Positions 16,553 through 25,040 of a DNA stretch of 64,000 bases are shown here, one piece after another. This stretch comes from Tunicatimonas pelagia (lineage in GTDB: Bacteria; Bacteroidota; Bacteroidia; Cytophagales; Cyclobacteriaceae), in assembly GCF_030506325.1 (NCBI RefSeq), contig NZ_CP120683.1:3100001-3164000 (forward strand), in the 5' to 3' direction. The notes under the pieces were generated by a model. It saw only the letters and a program-made list of their open reading frames with translations. It did not search any database and had not been told where the DNA came from. The position numbers and the translations under genes are program-made. Positions within the stretch are counted from its first letter, which is position 1. The number at the start of each line of letters is the position of its first letter.

Positions 16553-16583
16553 TTTGTAAAGTTACATAAGTTTTGTAATTTTG
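16553..16583 (+). promoter_or_regulatory. Promoter with overlapping palindrome ahead of the AraC-type regulator
   Basis: TTTG at 16553-16556 is followed after 19 bases by TAATTTTG at 16576-16583, an exact Bacteroidota promoter pattern. Start of transcription would be near 16590, 54 bases before the AUG. Between the boxes lies a palindrome TGTAA-AG-TTACA at 16555-16566, a possible binding site for autoregulation. Confidence 0.6.
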
Positions 16584-16643
16584 ATTATCTTACATCTACC
16601 AGAGAAACGTATATATTCTACACAAATTTAGCGATTTAGACGA

Positions 16644-17567
16644 ATGGAAGACTATAATAAGATAATTGAATCCCTCAACGTTCGATTTATCAAATCCAAA
16701 AATATCAGAATCTTACAACCGGTCAAGATTCAGAATTATTACGATGTTGAGAATTCTATCCTTATTTTGAACCGAGGTGAAATTCACTACGGGGAAGATG
16801 AAGATGTAGTATCAGACGAAAGTATTCTCTTCATTCCCGGTGGAAAAATGATGTCTGTCACCTACGGTTCGGGTGATCCAGTAAGTTTGTCAAACGACGA
16901 CTTTATCAATAATAAAGAATTATACTTCCAATCGCTAGAGACAACTGACATCACCAAACTTGAGGTAGAGAATTTTAGCTTCATTAATTTTGAAGCAAAA
17001 GTTTTTGATTCGGTAAACTTCTTTGCTTCACTGGATATTCCTCCGTTTGAGATTAAAGATAATCCGAGGATCGTAGAGATTATCAAAGACATTACGGGCG
17101 AGAACAACTCGGAGACTCCAGGGAAAGATCGGATTATTAAGATTAGCACTGAGCGATTGGTAATTGAAATTGTTCGCCACATTCTGGAAACTCGAATGTT
17201 TGTGGAGCAGTTGGCCACCAATAGCACCTACTTTAAAGACCCTCGCTTGATCGATATTTTTGCTTACATTAAGAATAATATTGGGGGCGATTTGTCTAAC
17301 AAGGTACTAGCCAATGTAGCTAACGTATCTGAAGATTACGTAGGTCAGTATTTCAAAATGTTGACGGGTATTAATCCGCAAGACTATATTGAATACCAAC
17401 GAATGGAACACGCGGTTAATCTGCTACGCACCACCAAAAAGAGCATCCGCGAAATCGGTAAAGAAGTAGGGTACAAAGATACTGCTTACTTCTGCCGTCG
17501 GTTTAAGATGATGTTCGGTATTCCGGCCGGAAAAATGCGCCGTCGCGAATCTTTGATGAACGTCTAG
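16644..17567 (+). CDS. AraC family transcriptional regulator
   Basis: This 307-aa protein has an N-terminal cupin-like sensing region (about 1-135, with RGEIHYGEDEDVVSDESILFIPGG) and a C-terminal pair of helix-turn-helix motifs (about 205-300). GDLSNKVLANVANVSEDYVG is the first recognition unit. SIREIGKEVGYKDTAYFCRR followed by FKMMFGIPAGKMR is the second, which is the AraC signature. The effector is unknown. It has its own promoter with a palindrome that may be its operator, and a strong terminator follows. Target genes are not evident: the neighbours are convergent mgsA and upstream acyl-CoA dehydrogenase. Confidence 0.9.
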   Translation: MEDYNKIIESLNVRFIKSKNIRILQPVKIQNYYDVENSILILNRGEIHYGEDEDVVSDESILFIPGGKMMSVTYGSGDPVSLSNDDFINNKELYFQSLETTDITKLEVENFSFINFEAKVFDSVNFFASLDIPPFEIKDNPRIVEIIKDITGENNSETPGKDRIIKISTERLVIEIVRHILETRMFVEQLATNSTYFKDPRLIDIFAYIKNNIGGDLSNKVLANVANVSEDYVGQYFKMLTGINPQDYIEYQRMEHAVNLLRTTKKSIREIGKEVGYKDTAYFCRRFKMMFGIPAGKMRRRESLMNV

Positions 17568-17593
17568 AAAATCAAATTACTGTGTGAATTAAT

Positions 17594-17620
17594 TTAAACC
17601 CCGAGCAAACCGGGGTTTTT
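17594..17620 (+). terminator. Rho-independent terminator shared by converging genes
   Basis: AAACCCCG at 17594-17601 and CGGGGTTT at 17609-17616 form a perfect stem, followed by T residues. It lies directly between the regulator and the end of mgsA, whose stop codon adjoins it at 17621. Confidence 0.85.
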
Positions 17621-18079
17621 TTATGACTTTTGGTGTACCGACCGTTGAAGGTAATCACTAAAATCGGGGGCTTGCCGTTGGTAATTGTCCGCTTCTTGCG
17701 CTGAGGAAAACAAAAAGTTAGCCGAAGCTCGGTTACAAGCAAACGGAATATCCCAAGTGACGGCAATCCGTAGCAGTGCTTTTACGTCAGGGTCATGGGG
17801 CTGCGGTTCCAACGGATCCCAGAAAAAGACCAGAAAATCAATTTCGCCCTCGGCAATCTTCGCTCCAATTTGCTGGTCGCCCCCTAGCGGACCGCTCAAT
17901 AGCTTCTGTATTTGAAGGGCACCTACGTCCTTCGTTCCATTCTCTAGAAAATTGCCCGTAGTACCTGTCGCATACAGTCGGTAATTTACCATTAAATCAA
18001 TGTGCTCCCGAACCCAGTCAAGCAGGTCAGGCTTTTTATTGTCGTGGGCTACCAGAGCCACGTTTTTTTTATTTTTCAT
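17621..18079 (-). CDS. mgsA: Methylglyoxal synthase
   Basis: This 152-aa enzyme turns dihydroxyacetone phosphate into methylglyoxal, an overflow bypass of lower glycolysis. Residues equivalent to the E. coli active site are in place: Asp68 in GPLGGDQQIGA, His95 and Asp98 in PQPHDPDVKALLR. The phosphate-binding TGTTG motif (39-43) and the N-terminal VALVAHDNKK are also typical. Length is normal. It is followed on the other strand by the AraC-type gene with a shared terminator. Confidence 0.96.
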   Translation of the reverse strand: MKNKKNVALVAHDNKKPDLLDWVREHIDLMVNYRLYATGTTGNFLENGTKDVGALQIQKLLSGPLGGDQQIGAKIAEGEIDFLVFFWDPLEPQPHDPDVKALLRIAVTWDIPFACNRASANFLFSSAQEADNYQRQAPDFSDYLQRSVHQKS

Positions 18080-18096
18080 CGGCCTACGGTATCTAT

Positions 18097-18513
18097 TTAA
18101 TCTATAATTCTTTCCAATTTTTGGTAAATCAGATTTACTTCTTCTTCTCGGTTCTCTACGCTGAACTTCAATCCTGCTAGTTCAGCACCTCTATACGATT
18201 TGCCTTCTACCCTTCTTATATTTTCAATTTTCTCATCCCACTCTTTAACAAACAAAAAGCCCTCAGCACAGATATTGTCTCCCTGAATATGGATTTTCAT
18301 AAATTCTTGTCCATCGTTTTCAACGTATTCACTAAACCAATAGGATAGCGAAGTAAGACCATTTTCTTCTATTTGAGTAGCCAGTTCCTTCTTGTACTCT
18401 AAAGAGTTTGACGGAAATGTCGTAAATATTCTGTTCGTAGTATCGCAACCTGGCCTATCACAAGAATAAAACACTGCGGTAATAAGACTAAGTATTATGA
18501 TTTTTTGATTCAT
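18097..18513 (-). CDS. Small lipoprotein of unknown function
   Basis: This 138-aa protein is read from ATG 18513, which yields a lipoprotein signal (MNQKIIILSLITAVFYSC, Cys18). A longer reading from 18558 would put a charged stretch before it and was rejected. The mature part is short, with an acidic profile and KIHIQGDNICAEGFLFVKEW. I do not recognise a family. It lies 17 bp ahead of mgsA on the same strand, so the two may share a message. It is slightly more AT-rich than its neighbours. Confidence 0.65.
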   Translation of the reverse strand: MNQKIIILSLITAVFYSCDRPGCDTTNRIFTTFPSNSLEYKKELATQIEENGLTSLSYWFSEYVENDGQEFMKIHIQGDNICAEGFLFVKEWDEKIENIRRVEGKSYRGAELAGLKFSVENREEEVNLIYQKLERIID

Positions 18514-18628
18514 CTTTTCCTTTTTTACGCGCTTAATAGCGGGAATAACTAAAAACATAAATTCATTCTTTTAAAGTAATCAGAAATGGTAGGGAGCGAA
18601 TAATAGACTGAAACTCAAACCTGCTCTG

Positions 18629-19366
18629 CTATTTCACCTTAATTTTACCTCCTTGCCGAACTACTACATTAGAGCCATCAGCAATAAATACTGAATCAGG
18701 TTTACGCTCAAGATACGGAACAAAGGCTGAACCATAAAGGGCTTTAGTGTGATAATGTGCCTCAAAATCAGTTACCGGAAAATACGACCAAGCCGGATGT
18801 TCCACTCCGTACTCTAACGTAGTTTTTTTACTGTACGCATTGTAGCCCCAGTAGTGTTGAGCAATAAACTCTTCAATAGAATTCGGTGCTAATGGCTTTG
18901 TTGTTGGCTGAGCTGTTGCCATTATAAAATTACGGGTTCCACCTTTCTTCCAGGTATACTCAACACTTAGCTCATCTTTTTGATGGTCAATCCAATATTG
19001 GGTTGGGGCGTAGGTGTAGTGTTCCCGATACACCAGATTCGCCACCCAGGCGATAGCAGGTTTAGGCACAATCTCACTAATAAAAGATGTACCTCTCCGC
19101 CAACCTTGCTGGCTGCGGTAGCGGACATAAAAGCGCAGGTTCACTTCAGTGAAATTCCGATGAAAGGGTACCGGAATACCTAACAACTTAGTATCCAGAA
19201 ATCGGAAGCCCACAATACTTACGTATGTTTTGCCCTGAAAATAGTCTAGCTCGGTGGCTTGGGGAACGTAGGGTTTTAGTACCGATGGATCTACTGCGTA
19301 GTTGGCCATTAGTAGATACTTCCACCGGGCGGTTAAAAAAGCGGATTTAGGTGAACCTGATTTCAT
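18629..19366 (-). CDS. DUF2071 (YqjF-like) family protein
   Basis: This 245-aa protein opens with FLTARWKYLLMANYAVDPSV and continues with the family marks LDYFQGKTYVSIVGFRF and RNFTEVNLRFYVRY, followed by RRGTSFISEIVP and a central WSYFPVTDFEAHYHTKALYG. DUF2071 proteins are related to the acetoacetate decarboxylase-like beta-barrel fold. Their reaction is not known. It lies 23 bp behind the YigZ-like gene, same strand, so a two-gene transcript is likely. Confidence 0.82.
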   Translation of the reverse strand: MKSGSPKSAFLTARWKYLLMANYAVDPSVLKPYVPQATELDYFQGKTYVSIVGFRFLDTKLLGIPVPFHRNFTEVNLRFYVRYRSQQGWRRGTSFISEIVPKPAIAWVANLVYREHYTYAPTQYWIDHQKDELSVEYTWKKGGTRNFIMATAQPTTKPLAPNSIEEFIAQHYWGYNAYSKKTTLEYGVEHPAWSYFPVTDFEAHYHTKALYGSAFVPYLERKPDSVFIADGSNVVVRQGGKIKVK

Positions 19367-19389
19367 AGGGTGTTAACCTGTCAAAAAAA

Positions 19390-19995
19390 TCAATGTTTTA
19401 CTTTCACTTGCTCTAGCGCAGAGAAGCCTGCTAAAGCCGCTTCGTAATCGCGCAGTCGCACTGATAGGTAGTAGTAACAAATTTCGGTAAAAGCCTGATC
19501 GATAATAGTCAGGGAGTAGTGGTCAATAATTTTCATTACAGCACTAGTAGCCGCATAATCAAATTCGACACTAATCGTTCGTTCTACGTATTTTTCTAAA
19601 ATAACACTGTTACTCAGCGCATCGGCGGCAGCGGTTTTGTACGCATTTATTAGCCCAGCTACACCTAGCTTAGTTCCACCAAAATACCGAACAACTACTA
19701 CCAATACATCCAGCAATCGATACGACCGAATCTGCCCCAAAATAGGATCTCCCGCTGAATGGGGAGGCTCGCCATCGTCACTGGCGCGGTAGGTCTCTTC
19801 TTGTCCTGGTTGTGGTTTCAGCACAAAAGCGTAGCAGTGATGCCGAGCTGTATGGTGAAGTTTCTTCAAGTCAGCTAAGTGTTGCTGCACCTCAGTTTCT
19901 GAACTGACTGAATAGGCATACGCCAGAAATTTACTTCCCTTCTCTCGATAAGAACCTTCGGATTTGTCTGATAGCGAAAAGTAATGGTCAGGCAT
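19390..19995 (-). CDS. YigZ/IMPACT family protein
   Basis: This 201-aa cytoplasmic protein has the UPF0029/IMPACT N-terminal domain: GSKFLAYAYSVSSETEVQQH, HHCYAFVLKP, the core signature DDGEPPHSAGDPIL and VVRYFGGTKLGVAGLINAYK. A second ferredoxin-like domain is in the C-terminal third. The family is related to ribosome-interacting and EF-G domain IV-like proteins. A role in translation control is suggested for eukaryotic IMPACT; in bacteria it is unproven. It is the first gene of a pair with DUF2071. Confidence 0.92.
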   Translation of the reverse strand: MPDHYFSLSDKSEGSYREKGSKFLAYAYSVSSETEVQQHLADLKKLHHTARHHCYAFVLKPQPGQEETYRASDDGEPPHSAGDPILGQIRSYRLLDVLVVVVRYFGGTKLGVAGLINAYKTAAADALSNSVILEKYVERTISVEFDYAATSAVMKIIDHYSLTIIDQAFTEICYYYLSVRLRDYEAALAGFSALEQVKVKH

Positions 19996-20241
19996 TTTTT
20001 TAACCGATAAACAGCAAACGGAGGTTCATAATTACGATTTCACCTCAGCAGATGCATGATAATGGAATTCATAAAATAGCAAAATATTTCGTGAAGCATT
20101 CATTCTGCTTATGGCACTTGCGGTGCGTACCGGATGGGTAAAACTCACACAAAAATTACTATGTAGGAAACACGCTCAAAAGTCTTTGTCCTGGCAGCAT
20201 ATTCTTTCTAGTATTAACGAACGGCTTTACTACAAATTTTT

Positions 20242-22464
20242 ATGGAGTCAGGATCAGCGTCAAAATGGTCAGACAAGTTCAGGTTATCTACCCTGAGAGG
20301 GCGTATTACCGGATTAGTTGTATTTCTTTTGCTAATCATGCTAGCCTTCTCGCTAACTATGTGGCAGCAAAGTAAGCAAGTGGAAGGTGCCATGAGGCAT
20401 GTGCTGGATACCCGAATGTACATTCGAGATCAGTTAGATGCCATTGCTGCCCAAGCAAATGGGCAAGTATCGGAAGCGCGAGGTAGTGTAATCCGGCATA
20501 GTGAACTGACTAAAGACAAAAATGGGCAATTTCCGCAGGAGATTGCTATCTGGGCATCCTTCCAGCAACTTGACAGCCTGGAGAGTTATTTGTCTGACAG
20601 TGTTGATCTGACCGAACTAGAGATAAGCATAAATAAGTTTAATCAGGATTTTTATGTGGCTGATAGTCTGTGGCAAGCCACGTTGGAGGCGCAAAAAAAC
20701 ACTGCAATTCGTTTGAATAAAACTGATCCTGCCCAAACGCATTATCGTGTCGCTAGTGCCGAAGAGCAAAACTACTCACTGCCTTCCGATACCGTAGCAG
20801 AGCTGACCATAGAGGCGGAAGAGGCTTACATGCAAGGTGCCTTTTTAAACTACACTCACGCCAACTACCGAGGAAAGGGGTACGCAGATTATACTAACAA
20901 AGATCAGGATGTAGTAGAATGGAAATTTGAGACCGAGTGGAGTGGTACTCATCTAATTTCGTTTAGGTATGCCAACGGTGGAAAAAGTGATCGCCCTCTT
21001 CGTATTGAATTAGATAGCCTATTGTTAGATTCAGCCCTGTCTTTTCCCGTAACTGAGCGAGGGGCTTGGACGCAGTGGGTATTTACTGAGACTATTCCTG
21101 TGTCGCTCAATGCAGGAGGGCATACGTTGCACGCGACAGCAATTGGCAGCAGTGGAGCAAATATTGATTTCGTAAAGATTGTTACCCCGGCCCCGTACGC
21201 CGACTCGTCGCTTCTTAACAACACTGTTTACCACAAGGGGGTAATGGATGAAGAAGCCTTGGCTGAGTTTATGCAACAGGTAGCTGGACAGCAAGATGCT
21301 GCCAATACCATGAACGCTATTGCTGACATACTTAGGAATGCTGGAGTGAAATTGCGGCGAGCCATCAGCTCAATACGTGCACAAAACGAAAGCCTACTAG
21401 CATCGGATATGGCTCAGTTGCAAGACACCCTCTATCAGGCAACGCTCTTTAACTTCGGTATGTTAGTAGCGGTAATCTTGTTAGCTGCTTTTGCCACATC
21501 CTACGTACTCAAATCAATGAAAAATTCCATCGCAAAGCCTACGCAGTTCATCTATCAGTTAGCAGAAGGAAAAGTCAACGACAATTTGGTAGAAACGAAA
21601 GATGAGTTAAATGAGGTAGTGCAAGCGGGGAACCTGCTGGGTCAACAACTGCGAAAAGCTCGGGACTTCGCTATTCAGGTGGGAGATGGACAGTTAGACC
21701 AACCCTTTGAACCAGCTAGCGAACAAGACATGCTAGGAAATGCCTTACTGCAAATGCGGACTAAGCTAGTCGAGATGGCCGAAGAAGAAAAAAACCGTCA
21801 CTGGATGAATGAAGGCATTACGAAGTTTTCGGAACTAGTACGCGCTAAATACGAGGATAAGCAAGAATTCGCGGTCAAGTTGGTATCAGAAGTAGTTAAG
21901 TATGTAGGTGCCAATCAAGGGGGGCTATTTATCCGAGAGCAAGGAGAGGGAGAGGGAGATGAAGTACTTGTACTGCAAGGCTGTTATGCTTACGAACGAA
22001 GAAAGTTTATAGAAAAAGATGTGATACCTGGTGAAGGGCTACTCGGACAAGCGTACCTAGAAGGAGAAACAACCTACTTAACCGAAATTCCGGATAAGTA
22101 TATCACCATCCGATCAGGGCTTGGTCAATCCGACCCTAATGCTATTCTGATAGTTCCACTTACATCTAATGAGCAATTAACCGGAGTGCTAGAGCTAGCT
22201 ACTTTTCGAGAGTTTACTCCCCACGCGATTGAGCTGGTAGAGAAAGTTGCAGAAATTATAGGAGCCCATATTGCCAATTTAGAAGCTAATGAACGTACCC
22301 AGCAGTTGCTGAAGTCAACGCAGGAACAAGCTGAAGAACTCCGATCTCAGGAGGAAGAAATGCGGCAAAATATGGAAGAGATGAAGGCCATTCAGGAGCA
22401 AATGCACCGCGACCAGCAGGAGGAACAACAGGCGGTGAGCACTGACGAAGCGAAACAAACCTAG
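20242..22464 (+). CDS. Transmembrane GAF sensor protein with carbohydrate-binding-module-like periplasmic domain
   Basis: This 740-aa protein has membrane segments at about 21-41 and 404-424 that bound a large periplasmic part. Within it, residues 187-314 read as a CBM6/CBM35-type beta-sandwich: an EAEEA opening, GKGYADY, VVEWKFETEWSGTHLISFRY, ANGGKSDRPLRIELD, GAWTQWVF, LNAGGHTLHATA and GANIDFVKI are its usual landmarks in the right order. Inside the cell follow a HAMP-like stretch (425-515), a GAF domain (about 525-680) and a coiled coil (680-730). No kinase, GGDEF or methyl-accepting domain is present, so output probably goes through a partner. It ends with a 4-bp overlap against nnrD/nnrE on the other strand. 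Confidence 0.85.
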   Translation: MESGSASKWSDKFRLSTLRGRITGLVVFLLLIMLAFSLTMWQQSKQVEGAMRHVLDTRMYIRDQLDAIAAQANGQVSEARGSVIRHSELTKDKNGQFPQEIAIWASFQQLDSLESYLSDSVDLTELEISINKFNQDFYVADSLWQATLEAQKNTAIRLNKTDPAQTHYRVASAEEQNYSLPSDTVAELTIEAEEAYMQGAFLNYTHANYRGKGYADYTNKDQDVVEWKFETEWSGTHLISFRYANGGKSDRPLRIELDSLLLDSALSFPVTERGAWTQWVFTETIPVSLNAGGHTLHATAIGSSGANIDFVKIVTPAPYADSSLLNNTVYHKGVMDEEALAEFMQQVAGQQDAANTMNAIADILRNAGVKLRRAISSIRAQNESLLASDMAQLQDTLYQATLFNFGMLVAVILLAAFATSYVLKSMKNSIAKPTQFIYQLAEGKVNDNLVETKDELNEVVQAGNLLGQQLRKARDFAIQVGDGQLDQPFEPASEQDMLGNALLQMRTKLVEMAEEEKNRHWMNEGITKFSELVRAKYEDKQEFAVKLVSEVVKYVGANQGGLFIREQGEGEGDEVLVLQGCYAYERRKFIEKDVIPGEGLLGQAYLEGETTYLTEIPDKYITIRSGLGQSDPNAILIVPLTSNEQLTGVLELATFREFTPHAIELVEKVAEIIGAHIANLEANERTQQLLKSTQEQAEELRSQEEEMRQNMEEMKAIQEQMHRDQQEEQQAVSTDEAKQT

Positions 22465-23984
22465 CGAAGCGATACGAAAGCTGCCCCCAAGTGCTCAATA
22501 ATATCCGAAGCAATCAGTGATTCCTGAGCACGTTTTTCTGCGGCCAGATCACCTGCCAAACCGTGGAGATATACTCCGAGTAAGGCGGCTGAGAGCGAGT
22601 CATACTTTTGGGCGATGAGGGCGGTGAGAATTCCAGTAAGCACATCGCCACTGCCCCCGGTAGCCATTCCGGGATTTCCACTGCTATTGAAATAAACTGA
22701 GCCTTTGGGAGTACCAATTGCAGTATGAGCGCCTTTTAGGGTGGTGTACACGTGGTATTTTTGGCAAAAGTCCCGCAATAAATCTAATCGATGAAAATCG
22801 TTCTGAGCTTTTTCGGTAAGTCGTTCAAATTCTTTAGGGTGCGGAGTTAGGATGGAGTTTTCAGGGATGAGTTCTAGCAATTCGCGGTTTTTTCCGCAAA
22901 TATTCAAAGCATCGGCATCCAGTACTATTCGCATTCCCCGATCGTTAGCTGTTTTTAGCATCGCTTCCAGTCCTTGTACGGTCTCTTCTTCGGTACCCAA
23001 ACCGGGGCCAATCCCAATGACATCGTAATTCTCCAAACTAGTAGCACCTTGCTGGGGTAAACTGCTGAAATACTCTTGGTGCCTGTCTACCGTAACCATA
23101 GCTTCGGGCACTGAGATTTGCATGATTTCGTAGCCACAACGCGGTACGTGCACGGTAAGTAAACCCACTCCGCTTCGAGCGCAGGCTCGGCTGCACAGTA
23201 CAGCAGCTCCCATTTTCCCGTAGCTCCCGCTAATCAGTAGCGTTTTGCCGTAGTTGCCTTTATGAGAATGTACCTTTCGCTCCCGACGAAGTTCCTTCAT
23301 CCAATCGTGAGTAAGGTAATGATACTGTGTATCGATTTCTTGTAAAAATTTAGTATCTAACCTAATATCCACGGTCACCCAACTGCCTACGTATACTTCG
23401 TTTTGGGGCAGGAGAAACGCCAGTTTGGGTAATTGGAAAGTGTAGGTGAAGTCCGCCTGAATAACCGGATCATTTTCATTGACCGAAGAATCAGCGTACA
23501 AACCCGACGGAATATCGACCGCTACTACCGTACAACCACTTTCATTAATAGCTTCTACTGTTTGGGCGTACAAGCCTTCCAAAGCCCGGTTCAATCCAGA
23601 GCCAAACATCGCATCGATGATGATACTCAAATTGGGTAGACTCGGCAACTGCGCTTCATCGGTTACCCGATGTACGGAAGGATGATCGGCCAACCGCTTT
23701 AGATTAGTCTCAAAATCGTCTGAACCAGCTTTACTACCGATGATAAAAACCGAAACATCGTACTGCTGCGCCAGAAGCATTCGGGCAATTGCCAGTCCAT
23801 CGCCTCCGTTATTACCTAAGCCACAAAAAATATAGACCGGGCAATTATGCTCCGGAAACTGCTGCACAAAACGTTGGGTAAATTGATGGGAAGCTCGTTT
23901 CATTAAGTCAATAGAAGCAATGGGTTCGCGCTGAATCGTCGCCGCATCAGCCTGCCGAGTCTGAGAAGCCGTGAGTATTTTCAT
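22461..23984 (-). CDS. Bifunctional NAD(P)H-hydrate repair enzyme (epimerase and dehydratase)
   Basis: This is a 507-aa two-domain enzyme. The N-terminal part (about 1-215) is the NAD(P)HX epimerase with FCGLGNNGGDGLAIARML and VDIPSGLYADSS. The C-terminal part (about 225-507) is the ADP-dependent (S)-NAD(P)HX dehydratase, a ribokinase-like fold with GNYGKTLLISGSYGKMGAA, LTPHPKEFERL and the NPGMATGGSGDVLTGI motif that holds the nucleotide. Together they repair spontaneously hydrated nicotinamide cofactors. The gene corresponds to nnrE-nnrD (yjeF). It converges on the GAF sensor gene, with stop codons sharing CTAG. Confidence 0.95.
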   Translation of the reverse strand: MKILTASQTRQADAATIQREPIASIDLMKRASHQFTQRFVQQFPEHNCPVYIFCGLGNNGGDGLAIARMLLAQQYDVSVFIIGSKAGSDDFETNLKRLADHPSVHRVTDEAQLPSLPNLSIIIDAMFGSGLNRALEGLYAQTVEAINESGCTVVAVDIPSGLYADSSVNENDPVIQADFTYTFQLPKLAFLLPQNEVYVGSWVTVDIRLDTKFLQEIDTQYHYLTHDWMKELRRERKVHSHKGNYGKTLLISGSYGKMGAAVLCSRACARSGVGLLTVHVPRCGYEIMQISVPEAMVTVDRHQEYFSSLPQQGATSLENYDVIGIGPGLGTEEETVQGLEAMLKTANDRGMRIVLDADALNICGKNRELLELIPENSILTPHPKEFERLTEKAQNDFHRLDLLRDFCQKYHVYTTLKGAHTAIGTPKGSVYFNSSGNPGMATGGSGDVLTGILTALIAQKYDSLSAALLGVYLHGLAGDLAAEKRAQESLIASDIIEHLGAAFVSLR

Positions 23985-24001
23985 CGATCAGAGGTTAGAT
24001 G

Positions 24002-24031
24002 TTTGCCGTTTACCTGAATAGACTATTTTTG
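24002..24031 (+). promoter_or_regulatory. Candidate promoter for the ridA gene
   Basis: TTTG at 24002-24005 is followed after 18 bases by TATTTTTG at 24024-24031, an exact fit to the -7 consensus. Transcription would begin near 24037, leaving a leader of about 90 bases. The leader contains direct repeats of GTCGGAAG-like words at 24053-24085. Confidence 0.45.
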
Positions 24032-24128
24032 CCAAACAAAGTTTTGACCGAATGTCGGAAGAGAGAAGCCCGAAGTCGGAAGCAATGACAGATAATAATT
24101 TTTCAATTTGTAATTTTCAATCTATATC

Positions 24129-24509
24129 ATGCCTAAAAAAATCATTCAAACCTCGGAAGCCCCCGCACCTATTGGACCCTACAATCAGGCTATACTGGTT
24201 GGGGATACGCTGTATGCTTCGGGGCAGATCGCTATTGATGTTGCATCGGGAGAACTGCTGACCGATAACATTACGCAGGAAACCCACCAAGTGATGAAAA
24301 ACCTAGAAGCTGTTCTTCGTCAGGCGGATATGCAGTTTTTAAATGTAGTTAAGTGCAGTATTTTTGTTCGGGATATGGGGCAGTTTGCTACCATCAACGA
24401 AGCCTACGGACAGTACTTTCAGGCTGACCCGCCCGCTCGGGAAACAGTTGAAGTGAGTGGCTTACCCAAAGATGTAAACGTAGAGATTTCTTGCATTGCG
24501 GTAAAATAA
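24129..24509 (+). CDS. RidA family enamine/imine deaminase
   Basis: This is a 126-aa trimer-type protein. APAPIGPYNQAILVGDTLYASGQIAID is the N-terminal signature, followed by NLEAVLRQADMQFLNVVKCSIFV and PARETVEVSGLPKDVNVEIS, whose Arg (in PARETV) and Glu near the end line the active site. RidA hydrolyses reactive 2-aminoacrylate from PLP enzymes. The start at ATG 24129 gives the family's usual MxKKIIxTxxAPxPIGPY opening; an upstream ATG at 24052 was rejected. The next gene starts one base after its stop, so the two are probably co-transcribed. Confidence 0.95.
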   Translation: MPKKIIQTSEAPAPIGPYNQAILVGDTLYASGQIAIDVASGELLTDNITQETHQVMKNLEAVLRQADMQFLNVVKCSIFVRDMGQFATINEAYGQYFQADPPARETVEVSGLPKDVNVEISCIAVK

Positions 24510-24510
24510 T

Positions 24511-24990
24511 ATGCAGTTACTTCCGGCGGAGAGTGAAACTCTGGTACTACCGTACTCGGGAAAGGAGGTTTTTGAGCGAATCCGGCAAGTAACCCGCCCA
24601 CTGGAACCTTACCTCCCTCTTTCGGTGCAGGAAGAAGATTTTCGGTTTAATGGAGTGGTAGAAACGGATGAGTTTCGGCTCTCGCGAAAGATTACTCGCC
24701 CTAATAGCTTTTTACCGATCATCATCGGGAAAGTGGCTCCTACTTCTAAGGGTTGCTTGGTCTTTCTATCGTACAAACTGTTTTCATCTACTTTACTATT
24801 TATCGGCTTCTGGTCGGTGCTCACGCTGCTAATTTCACTCTACTTTTTTTTCTACGAGAAACTCTACGGCTACGGCAGCATTGCTATCGTAATCGGGATT
24901 TTCAATTACGTGATTGCATTGCTCAATTTTCAGAAGCAGGTAAAGATTAGCCGCCAGTTGATTAAACATACGTTACAAGTAGGAACGTGA
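24511..24990 (+). CDS. Two-pass membrane protein of unknown function
   Basis: This 159-aa protein has a soluble N-terminal half with LPYSGKEVFERIRQVTRP and LSRKITRPNSFLPIIIGKV. Two membrane segments follow (about 90-113 and 120-140), then a short basic tail. The gene begins one base after the ridA stop codon. I do not recognise a family, and small two-pass proteins of similar build are widespread in Bacteroidota. Co-expression with RidA is the only clue to function. Confidence 0.65.
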   Translation: MQLLPAESETLVLPYSGKEVFERIRQVTRPLEPYLPLSVQEEDFRFNGVVETDEFRLSRKITRPNSFLPIIIGKVAPTSKGCLVFLSYKLFSSTLLFIGFWSVLTLLISLYFFFYEKLYGYGSIAIVIGIFNYVIALLNFQKQVKISRQLIKHTLQVGT

Positions 24991-25009
24991 CGGTTCACCG
25001 TGCGATTAC

Positions 25010-25026
25010 TGGCGCGGCCACCGTCA
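25010..25026. repeat. Short GC-rich repeat, copy 1
   Basis: TGGCGCGGCCACCGTCA occurs here and again with one change at 43429-43445. Together with TGACGGT at 24988-24994, which includes the upstream stop codon, it can form a hairpin between two converging genes. Confidence 0.4.
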
Positions 25027-25040
25027 TGTCTCTACGAATA

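Noticed and set aside
20111-20296. 61-aa frame ahead of the GAF sensor gene
   Set aside because: Overlaps the sensor start in another frame; no conserved features or promoter.
24052-24261. 69-aa frame starting upstream of ridA in another frame
   Set aside because: Overlaps the RidA frame, which starts properly at 24129 with the family's normal N-terminus.
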